A DNA stretch of 64,000 nucleotides from Sphingomonas adhaesiva (GTDB lineage: Bacteria; Pseudomonadota; Alphaproteobacteria; Sphingomonadales; Sphingomonadaceae), in contig NZ_NWVC01000006.1 of the NCBI RefSeq assembly GCF_002374855.1, positions 1-64,000 on the forward strand, written 5' to 3'. The notes beneath the pieces are model-generated. The model worked only from the letters and a program-made list of their open reading frames with translations, made no database searches and was not told where the DNA came from. A program made the position numbers and the translations under genes. Every line of letters starts with the position of its first letter. The first letter of the stretch is position 1. This document shows, in pieces, positions 1 to 8,669 of this stretch.

Positions 1-74
1 AGCCGAGCCTGCCAGCCATCAGACAGGCGATCCTCAACCTCTTCGCTCAGCCGCCGCCACTGCGATGCCCTCAC
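1..74 (-). CDS. Possible 5' end of an unknown gene, cut by the window edge
   Basis: A minus-strand reading frame opens with GTG at 72-74 and runs open to base 1. The first residues read MRASQWRRLSEEVEDRLSDG, a charged stretch that looks like real protein. An AGGAG ribosome-binding motif lies about 9 bases upstream of the GTG. Only 24 codons are visible, so no family can be named. The opposite strand also has an open frame here (3-122, ending TAG), but it has no start inside the window. This is a tentative call based on the ribosome-binding site and residue composition. Confidence 0.35.
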   Translation of the reverse strand, partial: MRASQWRRLSEEVEDRLSDGWQAR

Positions 75-166
75 TGTGAGAAGCTCCTAGCAGACGCGGT
101 CGATCCTAAAGTGCCAAAGTAGTGCTAAGCCGCGGGACCAACGAAGGTGGCCGTAAGAGCCCCCCG

Positions 167-1723
167 TCACGCCGCCAGCGGCAGCCCCGCCGCCTTTCGC
201 AGCCCGTCGGCGAACACCGTCGGCAGGCCGTGTTCGACGTACAGGTGGCGCGCATAGTCCATCAGCACGTCGTGGCGGTACGCGGTCATGTCGTTGCCGA
301 AGGTCAGCACCGCATAGTCGCCCGCCATCGCGTCGAGCAGCGCGTCCTGCTCCTCCTGCGTCATCCACTGTACCTCGAAATGGATCACCAGCGGGCGGCA
401 GCCGCGCGCCAGCACGTCCTCCATGATCTCCTTGTCCATCCCCTCGGCATCGATGACCAGGATGTCGGGCGCGCGCCCGTCGGACCGGGCCAGCACCGTG
501 TCATAGTCCACGACAGGCACGGTGATCGGTTCGATACATTGCCAGATGCGCGCGGTCATTTCCGCGGGGTGGGTACCGTCCTTCAACGGATTGCGATCCT
601 GGTAGGCCGACGAGATGCCCGCTACCCATGCCGGCAGCCCTAGCGGGGCGACCTTCGCCGGATCGACCGCATTCAGCACCAGTTCGCCCACCGCCATGCC
701 GTATGCCAGCGGCAGCAGCCGGACGTGGCGGTTGTTGGCGTAATGACGCTCCAGCGCCGCGAACAGATGCGGGTTCGGCTCCATCAGCAGCGCGGGCGGA
801 TCGTAATTGACCAGTGCGCTGCGCAGCGGGTCGACCAGCACGCCGTCCGCCGCGCCGATCTGCCACACCATGCGATCACGGTCCGCCGCCAGCAGCCAGT
901 GGACGACCTTGGCGAAACAGAAGGCAACCTGATCCTCCGGCGTCAGCCCCAGGTCGGGGGACAGGACCGGCGCGATCTGCACCAGGTTGCGGCGCGCGTC
1001 GCGGATCGTGTCGAGCATCAGCGCGACGTCCTGGCTCCATTCGTCGGCGAAATCGGGCAGCATCCCGGCGGGACAGGCCAGATCGCCCATCGCCACCATC
1101 CGCAGCAGCTTGTCCTGCTGCACCTCCTGTGACAGCCACGATCCCTTCCAGATGTGGATGCCGTAGGTGTTGCCGAGGTCGCGCATGTAGGTGGCCGACA
1201 TCGGCTCGCCGGGCAGATAGGGATAGAAGGTCGCCGTCGGCAACGGTTCGTAATAATGCTTCTTCAGGAACGCGCCGAGCAGCCACGGCCCGGTCGACTT
1301 GTCGGGCCGCTCCTCGTCGATGTCGTGCGCCAGCGCATGATCGATCATCTGCGCGAAGATCGGATGGCCGGCCGGCGCGCCGATGAAGCTGTTCGAGCAG
1401 AAATCGCGCGACGACGTCTCGTTGCAGACGGTCAGCTCGGCGGTCAGCGCCTCCGGGTCGAAATGCCGGTAGGGCATGATATCGCAATCGAGGTAGATAC
1501 CGCCCTCGTTATAGAGAATCTCGTACCGCGCCAGGTCGGCGCGCGCCGCCATGCTGGTCAGCGTGCGCAGCCGCCCGGCGACGCGCGGCAGGCGATCGAT
1601 GTCGGCGTCGCGCCAGGTGACGAAGTCATGTTCCGGGAACTGGCGCTGCCAGGCCTGCCAATAGCCCTCATAGGCATCGGGAATCGGCTTCTCGCCGAAC
1701 CACACGCGGTGGAAGGTCGTCAT
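167..1723 (-). CDS. Glycosyltransferase (sugar-binding DXD type) fused to an FkbM-like methyltransferase domain
   Basis: The 518-residue protein has two parts. Residues 1 to about 210 match the OCH1/TcdA-TcdB-like sugar transferase family: WRDADIDRLP near 37-46, then RADLARYEIL and the metal/sugar-binding DCD at residues 79-81 in a GGIYLDCDIMP setting. The C-terminal half resembles FkbM SAM-dependent methyltransferases, with WQIGAADG, LLMEPNPHLFAAL and LVIDAEGMD as probable cofactor-fold motifs. It likely transfers and modifies a sugar on a surface glycan or secondary product; the substrate is unknown. It overlaps the upstream paralogue by 4 bases (ATGA), so the two are co-transcribed and probably arose by tandem duplication. 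Family assignment is good; the methyltransferase activity is an inference. Confidence 0.8.
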   Translation of the reverse strand: MTTFHRVWFGEKPIPDAYEGYWQAWQRQFPEHDFVTWRDADIDRLPRVAGRLRTLTSMAARADLARYEILYNEGGIYLDCDIMPYRHFDPEALTAELTVCNETSSRDFCSNSFIGAPAGHPIFAQMIDHALAHDIDEERPDKSTGPWLLGAFLKKHYYEPLPTATFYPYLPGEPMSATYMRDLGNTYGIHIWKGSWLSQEVQQDKLLRMVAMGDLACPAGMLPDFADEWSQDVALMLDTIRDARRNLVQIAPVLSPDLGLTPEDQVAFCFAKVVHWLLAADRDRMVWQIGAADGVLVDPLRSALVNYDPPALLMEPNPHLFAALERHYANNRHVRLLPLAYGMAVGELVLNAVDPAKVAPLGLPAWVAGISSAYQDRNPLKDGTHPAEMTARIWQCIEPITVPVVDYDTVLARSDGRAPDILVIDAEGMDKEIMEDVLARGCRPLVIHFEVQWMTQEEQDALLDAMAGDYAVLTFGNDMTAYRHDVLMDYARHLYVEHGLPTVFADGLRKAAGLPLAA

Positions 1724-3105
1724 GCCTCGACTCCGTTCAGGGTCTTCACGCCTTCGGAAAACACCGTCGCGATGCCGTTTTCGACATAGAGCGCGCCGGC
1801 ATAGTCCATGATGAGGTCGAAGCGGTACGCCGCCATGTGCGCGCCATATTCCAGCGTCGCATAATCGTCGCCCAGCCGCCCCAGCAGCATCCGCAGGTCG
1901 GCCGGGGCCATCCCGACCATGTCGAAATGGATCACCGCCGGGCGGTGTCCGCGGTCAAGCACGTCGGCGATCACCGCCGCGCTGCCCGCGCCGTCGTGCA
2001 GCACCAGCACGTCGGGCGCGGCATCGCCCTCCGCGACCCATAACTCGTCCCAGCTCAGCCCGCCCTCCGCCGGCGCCAATGCGACGACGCGGGCATTGGT
2101 GTTGGCGGCATGATCGGCGGCCAGCGCCGCGATGCGCGCCGCATCGCCATCCATCAGCAGCGCGGGCGGATCGTCGTTGACCAGCGCCGCCCGCAGGGGG
2201 TCGGGGCGCTCGCGCGCGGTGCCGACCTGCCACAGGCGGGTGTCGGGCGCGCGCCCGAACAGCCAGTGCGCCACCTTGGCCAGTTCGAACACCGGCGCAT
2301 CCTTGGGCGTCACCGAGAAATCGTAGCCGAGCAGCGGCACGATCTGCAGCGTCTTTTCGCGGATGTCGCGCACCGCCTCGATCATCAGGCCGACGTCGCG
2401 CGCCCAGTCGGCATGGTCGGCATCACCCTCGAACCCGCGCAGCAGCAGCGCCGGCTCGGCCACGTCGCCGCGCGCGATCATCTGCATCACCTTGTCCTGC
2501 TTGGCGCTGCCCGGCAGCCAGGATCCGCCCCACACATGGATGCCCAGCGTCCCCGACAGGTCGCGGCGGCGCACCACCGACAGCGGCTCGACCGCGGCAT
2601 AGGGGTAGAAGGCGCTGGACGGCAGCCGGCGGCATTCGTGCCCGGCCAGGAAACGCCCGAACAGCCACGGGCCGGTCGCAATGTGGGGATTGCCCTCGTC
2701 GATATCGGCATCGCGCAGATATTCGATCATCTCGTCGAACACCGGATGCCCCGGCGGCGAGGCGACGAAGCCGAGCGAGCAATAGTCGGTCGAGTCGGAT
2801 TCGTTGCACACGGTCAGCTCGCGCGCCATCTCCTCCGGGCGGAAGCGGTGCCACGGCATGACGTCACAATCGAGATAGACGCCGCCATGCGCGTGCAGGA
2901 TCTCGAACGAGCCGAGGTCGGCACGCATCGACGGCACGCGCAACTGGCGGATCCGGTCGCGCATCCGCGGCAGCCGGTCGATATCCTCGTCGCGCCAGGT
3001 GACGAAGTCGTGGCCGGGATACTGGCGCTGCCAGGCGCGCCAATAATCCTCGTACGCCGGCGGGATCGGCTTGTCGCCGAACCAGATGCGGTGAAACGTC
3101 GTCAT
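1720..3105 (-). CDS. Glycosyltransferase paralogue with a degenerate FkbM-like C-terminal domain
   Basis: This 461-residue protein is a close copy of the gene that follows it at 167-1723. It shares the MTTFHR start, the WRDEDIDRLP segment and the DCD motif at residues 79-81 in GGVYLDCDVMP. The second domain has decayed: WQIGAADG of the partner is WQVGTARE, MEPNPHLFAAL is MDGDAARIAAL, and VIDAEGMD is VLHDGAGS, and the domain is about 60 residues shorter. The transferase half is therefore probably active while the methyltransferase half is probably not. It is the first gene of a two-gene unit, with a 125-bp gap to the ubiH-like gene upstream. Confidence 0.8.
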   Translation of the reverse strand: MTTFHRIWFGDKPIPPAYEDYWRAWQRQYPGHDFVTWRDEDIDRLPRMRDRIRQLRVPSMRADLGSFEILHAHGGVYLDCDVMPWHRFRPEEMARELTVCNESDSTDYCSLGFVASPPGHPVFDEMIEYLRDADIDEGNPHIATGPWLFGRFLAGHECRRLPSSAFYPYAAVEPLSVVRRRDLSGTLGIHVWGGSWLPGSAKQDKVMQMIARGDVAEPALLLRGFEGDADHADWARDVGLMIEAVRDIREKTLQIVPLLGYDFSVTPKDAPVFELAKVAHWLFGRAPDTRLWQVGTARERPDPLRAALVNDDPPALLMDGDAARIAALAADHAANTNARVVALAPAEGGLSWDELWVAEGDAAPDVLVLHDGAGSAAVIADVLDRGHRPAVIHFDMVGMAPADLRMLLGRLGDDYATLEYGAHMAAYRFDLIMDYAGALYVENGIATVFSEGVKTLNGVEA

Positions 3106-3230
3106 GCCCGAACGGCCCCCTCACGCGCCGCCGATCCCGGCGGAGGCCGGTCGGCGGATATGCGGGGGTGACGGTAAATTTTATTGGTTAACGAATGGTG
3201 TGGCGGCAGGAGCCGCCGGCTGGTCCGCCG

Positions 3231-4472
3231 CTAGACCGCCACGCCCATGAGCAGCCGCGGCAGGTCGCCGCTTTCGCCGCGCGCCTCGGCCATGAAGCGG
3301 TCCTTCAGCGGGGGCAGGCGATCGACCGCGGTGATGCCCAGCCGGCGGATCGCGCTGGCGGCCTTGCCGGGCAGGCCGAACAGCCGGGTCAGCGTGTCGG
3401 TGGCGGCGGCGACCATGAACGTGTCGAGGCTGCGCCAGTTCTGGTAGCGTGCCAGCAGCTGCGCATCGCCCGCCTCCAGCCCCAGCCGCCGGCCCTCCAC
3501 CAGCACCTCGACCAGGGTCGCGACGTCGCGATAGCCCAGGTTCACCCCCTGCCCCGCGATCGGGTGGATGCCGTGCGCGGCATCGCCGACCAGCGCCAGC
3601 CGCGTGTCGGTGATCCGCGCGGCATGGTGGAAGCCCAGCGGATAGCTGGCGCGCGGGCTGGCATGCGACAGCGCGCCCAGGAACCCGCCCATCCGCTTTT
3701 CCGCTTCCGCCAGGAAGCCGCGGTCGCCCAGCTTCAGCAGCCCCGCCCCCTGCTCCCCCGGCACCGTCCACACGATCGCGCAGCGGTGTCCGATATCGTC
3801 GTCGGGCAGCGGCAGCAGCGCGAACGGCCCTTCGGGATAGAAGATCTCATAGGCGATATCCTGGTGGCTGCGTTCGTGGTGGAACGCGCCGATGATCGCG
3901 GTGTGATCGTACTGCCAGCGCGCCACGGTGATCCCCGCCGCCTCGCGCGTGGGTGATTGCCGCCCCTCCGCCGCGACCAGCAGGTCGGCGGTGACGCGCG
4001 CGCCCGACGACAGCGTCGCGCGCACCCCGTCGGCGTCGCGCTCCACCTGCGTGGCGCGGGTCTGCATCCTCAGGTCGACGTGCGGCGCGGCCACCGCCGC
4101 GTCGTACAGCGCGCGGCGCAGCAGGCGGTTTTCGTACATCGTGCCCAGCGCGGCATCGTCGGGCGCGGGGATGAAATCGAGCTTGCCGGGGGCCAGCCCG
4201 TCGCTGACGCGGATCTGCCGGATCGCGCAGCCCTTGCCCGCCAGCGCCGCGCCCACGCCGATCGCGTCGAGCATCTTGTGGCTGGCGCTGGCGACCGCGG
4301 AGGCGCGGCCGTCGAACCCGGCCGACAGCGTCACCGCCGGGTCCGCCGGATCGACCACGATCGAGGACAGGCCATGCCGGTCGAGCGCGACGGCGAGGCA
4401 CGCGCCCACCAGCCCGCCGCCGAGGATGAGCACGTCGGCGTGATCCGCCGCTTGATCGGTCGCCTGGTCCAT
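3231..4472 (-). CDS. UbiH/UbiF/COQ6-family FAD-dependent hydroxylase
   Basis: The 413-residue flavoprotein monooxygenase probably hydroxylates the ring of a ubiquinone precursor at the inner membrane. The N terminus has the FAD-binding GGGLVG fold at residues 18-23. The second FAD motif GDAAHGIHPIAGQGVNLGY lies around residues 295-312 and is diagnostic of the UbiH/COQ6 family. Length fits the family (about 390-420). Several paralogues with different ring positions are usual in this group and the sequence alone does not say which this is. It is transcribed away from cobA with a 114-bp shared upstream region. A COQ9-family gene for the same pathway lies far away at 60604. Confidence 0.85.
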   Translation of the reverse strand: MDQATDQAADHADVLILGGGLVGACLAVALDRHGLSSIVVDPADPAVTLSAGFDGRASAVASASHKMLDAIGVGAALAGKGCAIRQIRVSDGLAPGKLDFIPAPDDAALGTMYENRLLRRALYDAAVAAPHVDLRMQTRATQVERDADGVRATLSSGARVTADLLVAAEGRQSPTREAAGITVARWQYDHTAIIGAFHHERSHQDIAYEIFYPEGPFALLPLPDDDIGHRCAIVWTVPGEQGAGLLKLGDRGFLAEAEKRMGGFLGALSHASPRASYPLGFHHAARITDTRLALVGDAAHGIHPIAGQGVNLGYRDVATLVEVLVEGRRLGLEAGDAQLLARYQNWRSLDTFMVAAATDTLTRLFGLPGKAASAIRRLGITAVDRLPPLKDRFMAEARGESGDLPRLLMGVAV

Positions 4473-4586
4473 GCCCCCGCCCTACGCCACCGGCGCACGC
4501 CTGCCAATGGAGTGCAAACCTGTCCTACGCGGCTGCCAAGCAGCGATGATTTGCGAAGCCGGCACCGGCGGCCCATCTGGGCGATC

Positions 4587-5390
4587 ATGGCAAGTCTTCT
4601 CGATCCCGAGGCGCGCGGGCGCGTCATCCTGGTCGGCGCCGGTCCGGGCGACCCCGGCCTGCTGACGGTGCGCGCGGTCGAGGCGCTGCGCCAGGCCGAT
4701 GTCGTCGTCCACGACGGGCTGATCGACCCGCGCGTGCTCGACCTGGCGCCGCCGGGGGCGCAGCGCATCTCGGTCGCCAAGCGCCGTGCGCGCCACACCC
4801 TGCCGCAGGAGGCGATCAACGCGCTGATCGTCGCGCATGTCATCGCGGGCAGCGTCGTCGTCCGGCTGAAGGGCGGCGATCCGTTCATCTTCGGCCGCGG
4901 CGGCGAGGAAGTGGAGGCGGTGCGCGCCGCGGGCCTTGCCGTGGAGGTGATCCCCGGCGTGTCGGCCGCGCTCGGCTGCGCGGCGGAGGCGATGCTGCCG
5001 CTGACCCACCGCGACCACAGCAGCGCGGTCAGCTTCGTCGCGGGCCAGTGCAAGGGGCTGGCCGAACAGGACTGGGCCGGGCTGGCCGGCCAGGGGCGCA
5101 CGCTGGTGATCTACATGGGCGTCGCCACCGCGGAGGCGATCGCCGACAAGCTGATGGCCGATGGCGTCGCCCCCGACATGCCCGTCGCGGTGCTGGAAAA
5201 GGGCACGCTGCCCGGCCACCGCGCCTTGCGCACGCTGCTCGCCGATCTGGGCGCGATGGTGGCGCGCGAGAAGGTGGCCAGCCCCGCGATCATCGTGGTG
5301 GGCGAGGTGGTGGAACTGTCGGATGCGCAGGACCGTCTGGCCGGCTATGCGCGCATGGCGGACGGCATGGCAGTGGGGAATATCGCGTGA
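4587..5390 (+). CDS. cobA: Uroporphyrinogen-III C-methyltransferase (siroheme synthesis)
   Basis: This 267-residue enzyme methylates uroporphyrinogen III twice with SAM to give precorrin-2, the route to the siroheme used by sulfite reductase. It shows the family signatures VGAGPGDPGLL (residues 16-26) and RLKGGDPFIFGRGGEE (around 92-107), and a length typical of the single-domain enzyme. It lacks the dehydrogenase/ferrochelatase part of CysG, so another protein must finish siroheme. ATG at 4587 is chosen because the methyltransferase fold begins just after it. It is the first gene of the sulfate-assimilation operon; the next gene starts inside its stop (GTGA). Confidence 0.9.
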   Translation: MASLLDPEARGRVILVGAGPGDPGLLTVRAVEALRQADVVVHDGLIDPRVLDLAPPGAQRISVAKRRARHTLPQEAINALIVAHVIAGSVVVRLKGGDPFIFGRGGEEVEAVRAAGLAVEVIPGVSAALGCAAEAMLPLTHRDHSSAVSFVAGQCKGLAEQDWAGLAGQGRTLVIYMGVATAEAIADKLMADGVAPDMPVAVLEKGTLPGHRALRTLLADLGAMVAREKVASPAIIVVGEVVELSDAQDRLAGYARMADGMAVGNIA

Positions 5391-5683
5391 GACTGATTAC
5401 CGGCAACGATCTGGCGACCGGCGACGTGGTGTGGTGGACCGGCACCGACTGGTCGCGGCATGTCGAACAGGCGGCGGACGCGGGCGAGCGGGCCGAGGCG
5501 ATCGCGCGCGAGGAAGAGGCCGCGCGCCGCGTCAACGTCCCCTATGTGATCGCGGCGACCGCGACCGCCGACGGCCCGCGCCCCGCGCATATCAAGGACC
5601 GCATCCGCGCGCTGGGGCCGACGGTGCGCCCTGACCTCACGTTGAAGCCCGCCGATCCGGCGGCGGGAAGCTGGGTGATCTGA
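5387..5683 (+). CDS. DUF2849 domain protein of the sulfite-reduction operon
   Basis: The 98-residue protein starts with GTG overlapping the cobA stop by 4 bases and ends one base into the cysI start. It begins MRLITGNDLATGDVVWW and has an Ala/Glu-rich middle. Its size and operon position match DUF2849, a small family found almost only beside cysI in alphaproteobacteria. No catalytic motif, signal peptide or membrane segment is seen, so it is probably a cytoplasmic accessory or regulator of siroheme/sulfite reductase assembly. That role is inferred from context only. Confidence 0.75.
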   Translation: MRLITGNDLATGDVVWWTGTDWSRHVEQAADAGERAEAIAREEEAARRVNVPYVIAATATADGPRPAHIKDRIRALGPTVRPDLTLKPADPAAGSWVI

Positions 5684-7317
5684 TGTACAGGTACGACGAA
5701 TACGACCAGTCAATCGTCGACGCGCGCGTCGACGAATTCCGCGACCAGGTGCGCCGCCGGCTGGCGGGGGAGATCACCGAGGACCAGTTCAAGCCGCTGC
5801 GGCTGATGAACGGCCTCTATCTCCAGCTGCACGCCTATATGCTGCGCGTCGCGGTCCCCTATGGCACGCTCGACAGCCGGCAGATGCGGATGCTGGCGCA
5901 TGTCGCGCGCACCTATGATCGCGGCTACGGCCATTTCACGACGCGCCAGAACATCCAGTACAACTGGATCCGGCTGGACCAGGCGCCCGACATCCTCGCC
6001 GAGCTGGCGACGGTGGAGATGCACGCCATCCAGACCAGCGGCAATTGCATCCGCAACATCAGTTCGGACCAGTACGCCGGCGCCGCCGCGGACGAGGTCG
6101 CCGATCCGCGCCCCTGGGCCGAGCTGATCCGGCAGTGGAGCACCTTCCACCCCGAATTCACCTACCTGCCGCGCAAGTTCAAGATCGCGGTGATCGCCGC
6201 GGAGGAAGACCGCGCGGCGATGCGGCTGCACGATATCGGCATCCGCCTGACGCGCCGCGACGGCGTGCTGGGCGCCACCGTGTTCGTCGGCGGCGGCATG
6301 GGCCGCACGCCGATGATCGCGCATGAAATCAGGGACTTCGTCACCGCGGACGACCTGATGAGCTACCTGGAGGCGTGCCTGCGCGTCTACAATCGCTACG
6401 GCCGGCGCGACAATATCTACAAGGCGCGGATCAAGATCCTGCTGCACGAGATCGGCCCCGACGAATATCGCCGGCAGGTCGAGGAGGAATTCGCCAAGGT
6501 CAAGGCGCTGGGCATCGACCCGCCCGCCGCCGAACTGGCGCGGATCACCGCGATGTTCGCGCCCCCCGCCTTCGACCCGGCGGCCGCCGGCGACGTCGCG
6601 GATCGCAGCGACCCGGATTTCGCGGTGTGGCTGGACCAGAACGTCCGCGCGCATCGCCAGCCGGGCTATGCGATCGTCAACATCTCGCTGAAGCCCGTCG
6701 GCGGCATCCCCGGCGATGCCAGCGCCGACCAGATCGACGTCATGGCGGACCTGGCGCAGCGTTACGGCTTCGACGAACTGCGCGTCACCCATGCGCAGAA
6801 CATCGTCCTGCCGCACGTCCGCATCGCCGACCTGAAGGCGGTGTGGAGCGCGCTGGTCGATGCCGGTCTGGCGGAGGCGAACCTCGACCTCATCAGCGAT
6901 ATCATCGCCTGCCCGGGCCTCGATTACTGCAGCCTCGCCAATGCACGCTCGATCCCGCTGGCGCAGAAGATCGGCGAGCGGTTCGCCGATCCGGCGCGGC
7001 AGCGCGATCTGGGCGAGCTGAAGCTCAAGATCTCCGGCTGCATCAATGCCTGCGGGCACCACCATGCCGGGCACATCGGCATCCTGGGCGTCGACCGGAA
7101 GGGGACCGAGAACTTCCAACTGCTGCTGGGCGGGTCGGGCGCCGAGGACGTGTCGCTGGGCAGGATCACCGGGCCGGGCTTCGACGAGGACGGCGTGGTC
7201 GACGCGATCGAGCGCGTCACCGACAAGTATCTGGAAGTGCGGGAAACCGGCGAACGCTTCGTCGACACCTATCGCCGCGTCGGGATGACGCCGTTCAAGG
7301 AGGCGATCTATGGCTGA
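5683..7317 (+). CDS. cysI: Sulfite reductase hemoprotein (nitrite/sulfite reductase family)
   Basis: The 544-residue enzyme reduces sulfite to sulfide with six electrons in cysteine synthesis. It has the two half-repeats of the nitrite/sulfite reductase fold, with HFTTRQNIQ near residue 90 and the [4Fe-4S]-siroheme cysteines C410-x5-C416 and C453-x3-C457 (the latter in KISGCINACGHHH). No cysJ flavoprotein lies beside it, so its electrons probably come from ferredoxin or another reductase. It overlaps DUF2849 upstream by 1 base and DUF934 downstream by 8 bases, which indicates one transcript and coupled translation. Confidence 0.92.
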   Translation: MYRYDEYDQSIVDARVDEFRDQVRRRLAGEITEDQFKPLRLMNGLYLQLHAYMLRVAVPYGTLDSRQMRMLAHVARTYDRGYGHFTTRQNIQYNWIRLDQAPDILAELATVEMHAIQTSGNCIRNISSDQYAGAAADEVADPRPWAELIRQWSTFHPEFTYLPRKFKIAVIAAEEDRAAMRLHDIGIRLTRRDGVLGATVFVGGGMGRTPMIAHEIRDFVTADDLMSYLEACLRVYNRYGRRDNIYKARIKILLHEIGPDEYRRQVEEEFAKVKALGIDPPAAELARITAMFAPPAFDPAAAGDVADRSDPDFAVWLDQNVRAHRQPGYAIVNISLKPVGGIPGDASADQIDVMADLAQRYGFDELRVTHAQNIVLPHVRIADLKAVWSALVDAGLAEANLDLISDIIACPGLDYCSLANARSIPLAQKIGERFADPARQRDLGELKLKISGCINACGHHHAGHIGILGVDRKGTENFQLLLGGSGAEDVSLGRITGPGFDEDGVVDAIERVTDKYLEVRETGERFVDTYRRVGMTPFKEAIYG

Positions 7318-7747
7318 GGAAGCCGCCTATCTGCACTTCCGCGACGACAGCCCGCACGAGGAGCCGGCGGTCACGCTCGATTCGTTCCTGGCCGACCAGT
7401 CGAACGCGACCGCGGTGCGCGTCGAGCCGGGGGACGAGGCGCGCGCGCTGATCCCGCATCTCGACCGGCTCGCGCTGATCGAGGTGTCGTTCCCCAGCTT
7501 CCGCGACGGGCGCGGCTATTCCACCGCGCGAATCCTGCGCGAGGCCGGGTATCGCGGCGAATTGCGTGCCGAGGGCGACGTGCTGGTCGATCAGATCCCG
7601 CTGATGCGCCGCTGCGGCTTCGACAGCTTCGCCCCCGCCGCCCCGATCGACGCGGCGGTGCTGCAACGCTCGCTCGCCCGCTATCCGCAGCCGTATCAAA
7701 AGGCTGCGGACGGCGCGGTGCCGGTGTGGAAGCTGCGTCATGGCTGA
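7310..7747 (+). CDS. DUF934 domain protein, sulfite-reductase partner
   Basis: The 145-residue protein carries the DUF934 core: VSFPSFRDGRGYSTARILRE (about residues 60-80), GELRAEGDVLVDQ and MRRCGFDSF. DUF934 genes usually sit between cysI and cysH in proteobacteria, as here, and the protein is generally described as an oxidoreductase-like accessory. No cofactor-binding motif is clear. It overlaps cysI by 8 bases and cysH by 8 bases. The single cysteine in RRCGFD is a conserved family residue. Family assignment is confident; function is inferred from operon position. Confidence 0.85.
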   Translation: MAEEAAYLHFRDDSPHEEPAVTLDSFLADQSNATAVRVEPGDEARALIPHLDRLALIEVSFPSFRDGRGYSTARILREAGYRGELRAEGDVLVDQIPLMRRCGFDSFAPAAPIDAAVLQRSLARYPQPYQKAADGAVPVWKLRHG

Positions 7748-8498
7748 ACCCGCGCGCCAGCTCGACACGATCAACGTGCGCCCGGCCTTCACCGTGGAGG
7801 ACGCCGCCGCGATGGAGGCGCGCTTCGCCGGGGTCGCGACGCAGGATCTGCTGGCCGAGCTGCTGGCGGGCGAGTTGAAGGGGCGCGTCGCCGCGGTGTC
7901 CTCGTTCGGGGCCGAATCGGCGGTGCTGCTGCACATGATCGCGCAGGTCGACGCGGACGTGCCGGTCATCTTCACCAATACCCAGAAGATGTTCGGCGAG
8001 ACGCTGGCCTATCGCGACGAACTGGCCGAGCGGCTGGGCTTCACCGACCTGCGCGTGTTCCGCCCCGATCCGCGGCTGCTGCGGCTGAAGGACGACAAGG
8101 GGCTGCGCTGGTCCTACGATCCCGACGGCTGCTGCGAGCTGCGCAAGGTCGAGCCGCTGCGCCGCGCGCTGCTGCCGTTCGACGCGTGGATTTCGGGGCG
8201 CAAGGGCTTCCAGGCCGGCACCCGCCGCGCGCTGCCGCGGTTCGAGGCGGACGAGGGCCGGCTGAAGATCAACCCGCTCGCCGACTGGGACAAGCCCCGG
8301 CTCGACGCCTATTTCGACGCCCACGACCTGCCGCGCCACCCGCTGGAGGCGCAGGGCTATCTCTCGATCGGCTGCGCGCCGTGCACCTCGAAGGTCCGCC
8401 CCGGCGAAGACCCCCGCGCCGGCCGCTGGCGCGGCTGGGACAAGGTGGAATGCGGCATCCATGTCCCCGAGAAGCCGGGCGAAGAACCCGCGTTCTGA
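7740..8498 (+). CDS. cysH: Phosphoadenylyl/adenylyl-sulfate reductase, iron-sulfur type
   Basis: The 252-residue enzyme reduces activated sulfate to sulfite with thioredoxin. It has the nucleotide-binding SSFGAES (residues 54-60) and the catalytic ECGIH at 237-241. It also has the C131-C132 and C212-x2-C215 pairs that hold a [4Fe-4S] cluster. The CC/CxxC pattern is that of APS reductases, whereas classic PAPS reductases such as E. coli CysH lack it, so APS is the likely substrate. It is the last gene of the operon, overlapping DUF934 by 8 bases. A 10-base inverted repeat follows its stop. Confidence 0.9.
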   Translation: MAEPARQLDTINVRPAFTVEDAAAMEARFAGVATQDLLAELLAGELKGRVAAVSSFGAESAVLLHMIAQVDADVPVIFTNTQKMFGETLAYRDELAERLGFTDLRVFRPDPRLLRLKDDKGLRWSYDPDGCCELRKVEPLRRALLPFDAWISGRKGFQAGTRRALPRFEADEGRLKINPLADWDKPRLDAYFDAHDLPRHPLEAQGYLSIGCAPCTSKVRPGEDPRAGRWRGWDKVECGIHVPEKPGEEPAF

Positions 8499-8525
8499 TC
8501 CGCCCGAGGCCGCCGCGACGTCCCG

Positions 8526-8568
8526 GCTTTCCCGATATTCGGTGACCCGGCGACCGCTTCGGGAAAGC
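8526..8568 (+). terminator. Long-loop inverted repeat after cysH
   Basis: GCTTTCCCGA at 8526-8535 pairs perfectly with TCGGGAAAGC at 8559-8568 across a 23-base spacer, just after the cysH stop. There is no T-run, so termination here would not be of the standard intrinsic type. It may instead be an mRNA-stabilising stem or an operator for the following SDR gene. This is a weak call. Confidence 0.3.
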
Positions 8569-8669
8569 TCGTCGGGCGCAGAGCCGCCTCGTCAATTTGA
8601 TGACAAGAAACGAGACGCGTGCAGCGGAAAGGCTCGCTAGCTGATCGGCTCCATCAAGGGAGCCATCGA

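Noticed and set aside
3..122. Plus-strand open frame ending TAG at the left edge
   Set aside because: It has no start in the window and lies opposite a minus-strand frame that has a GTG with a ribosome-binding site, which is the better candidate.
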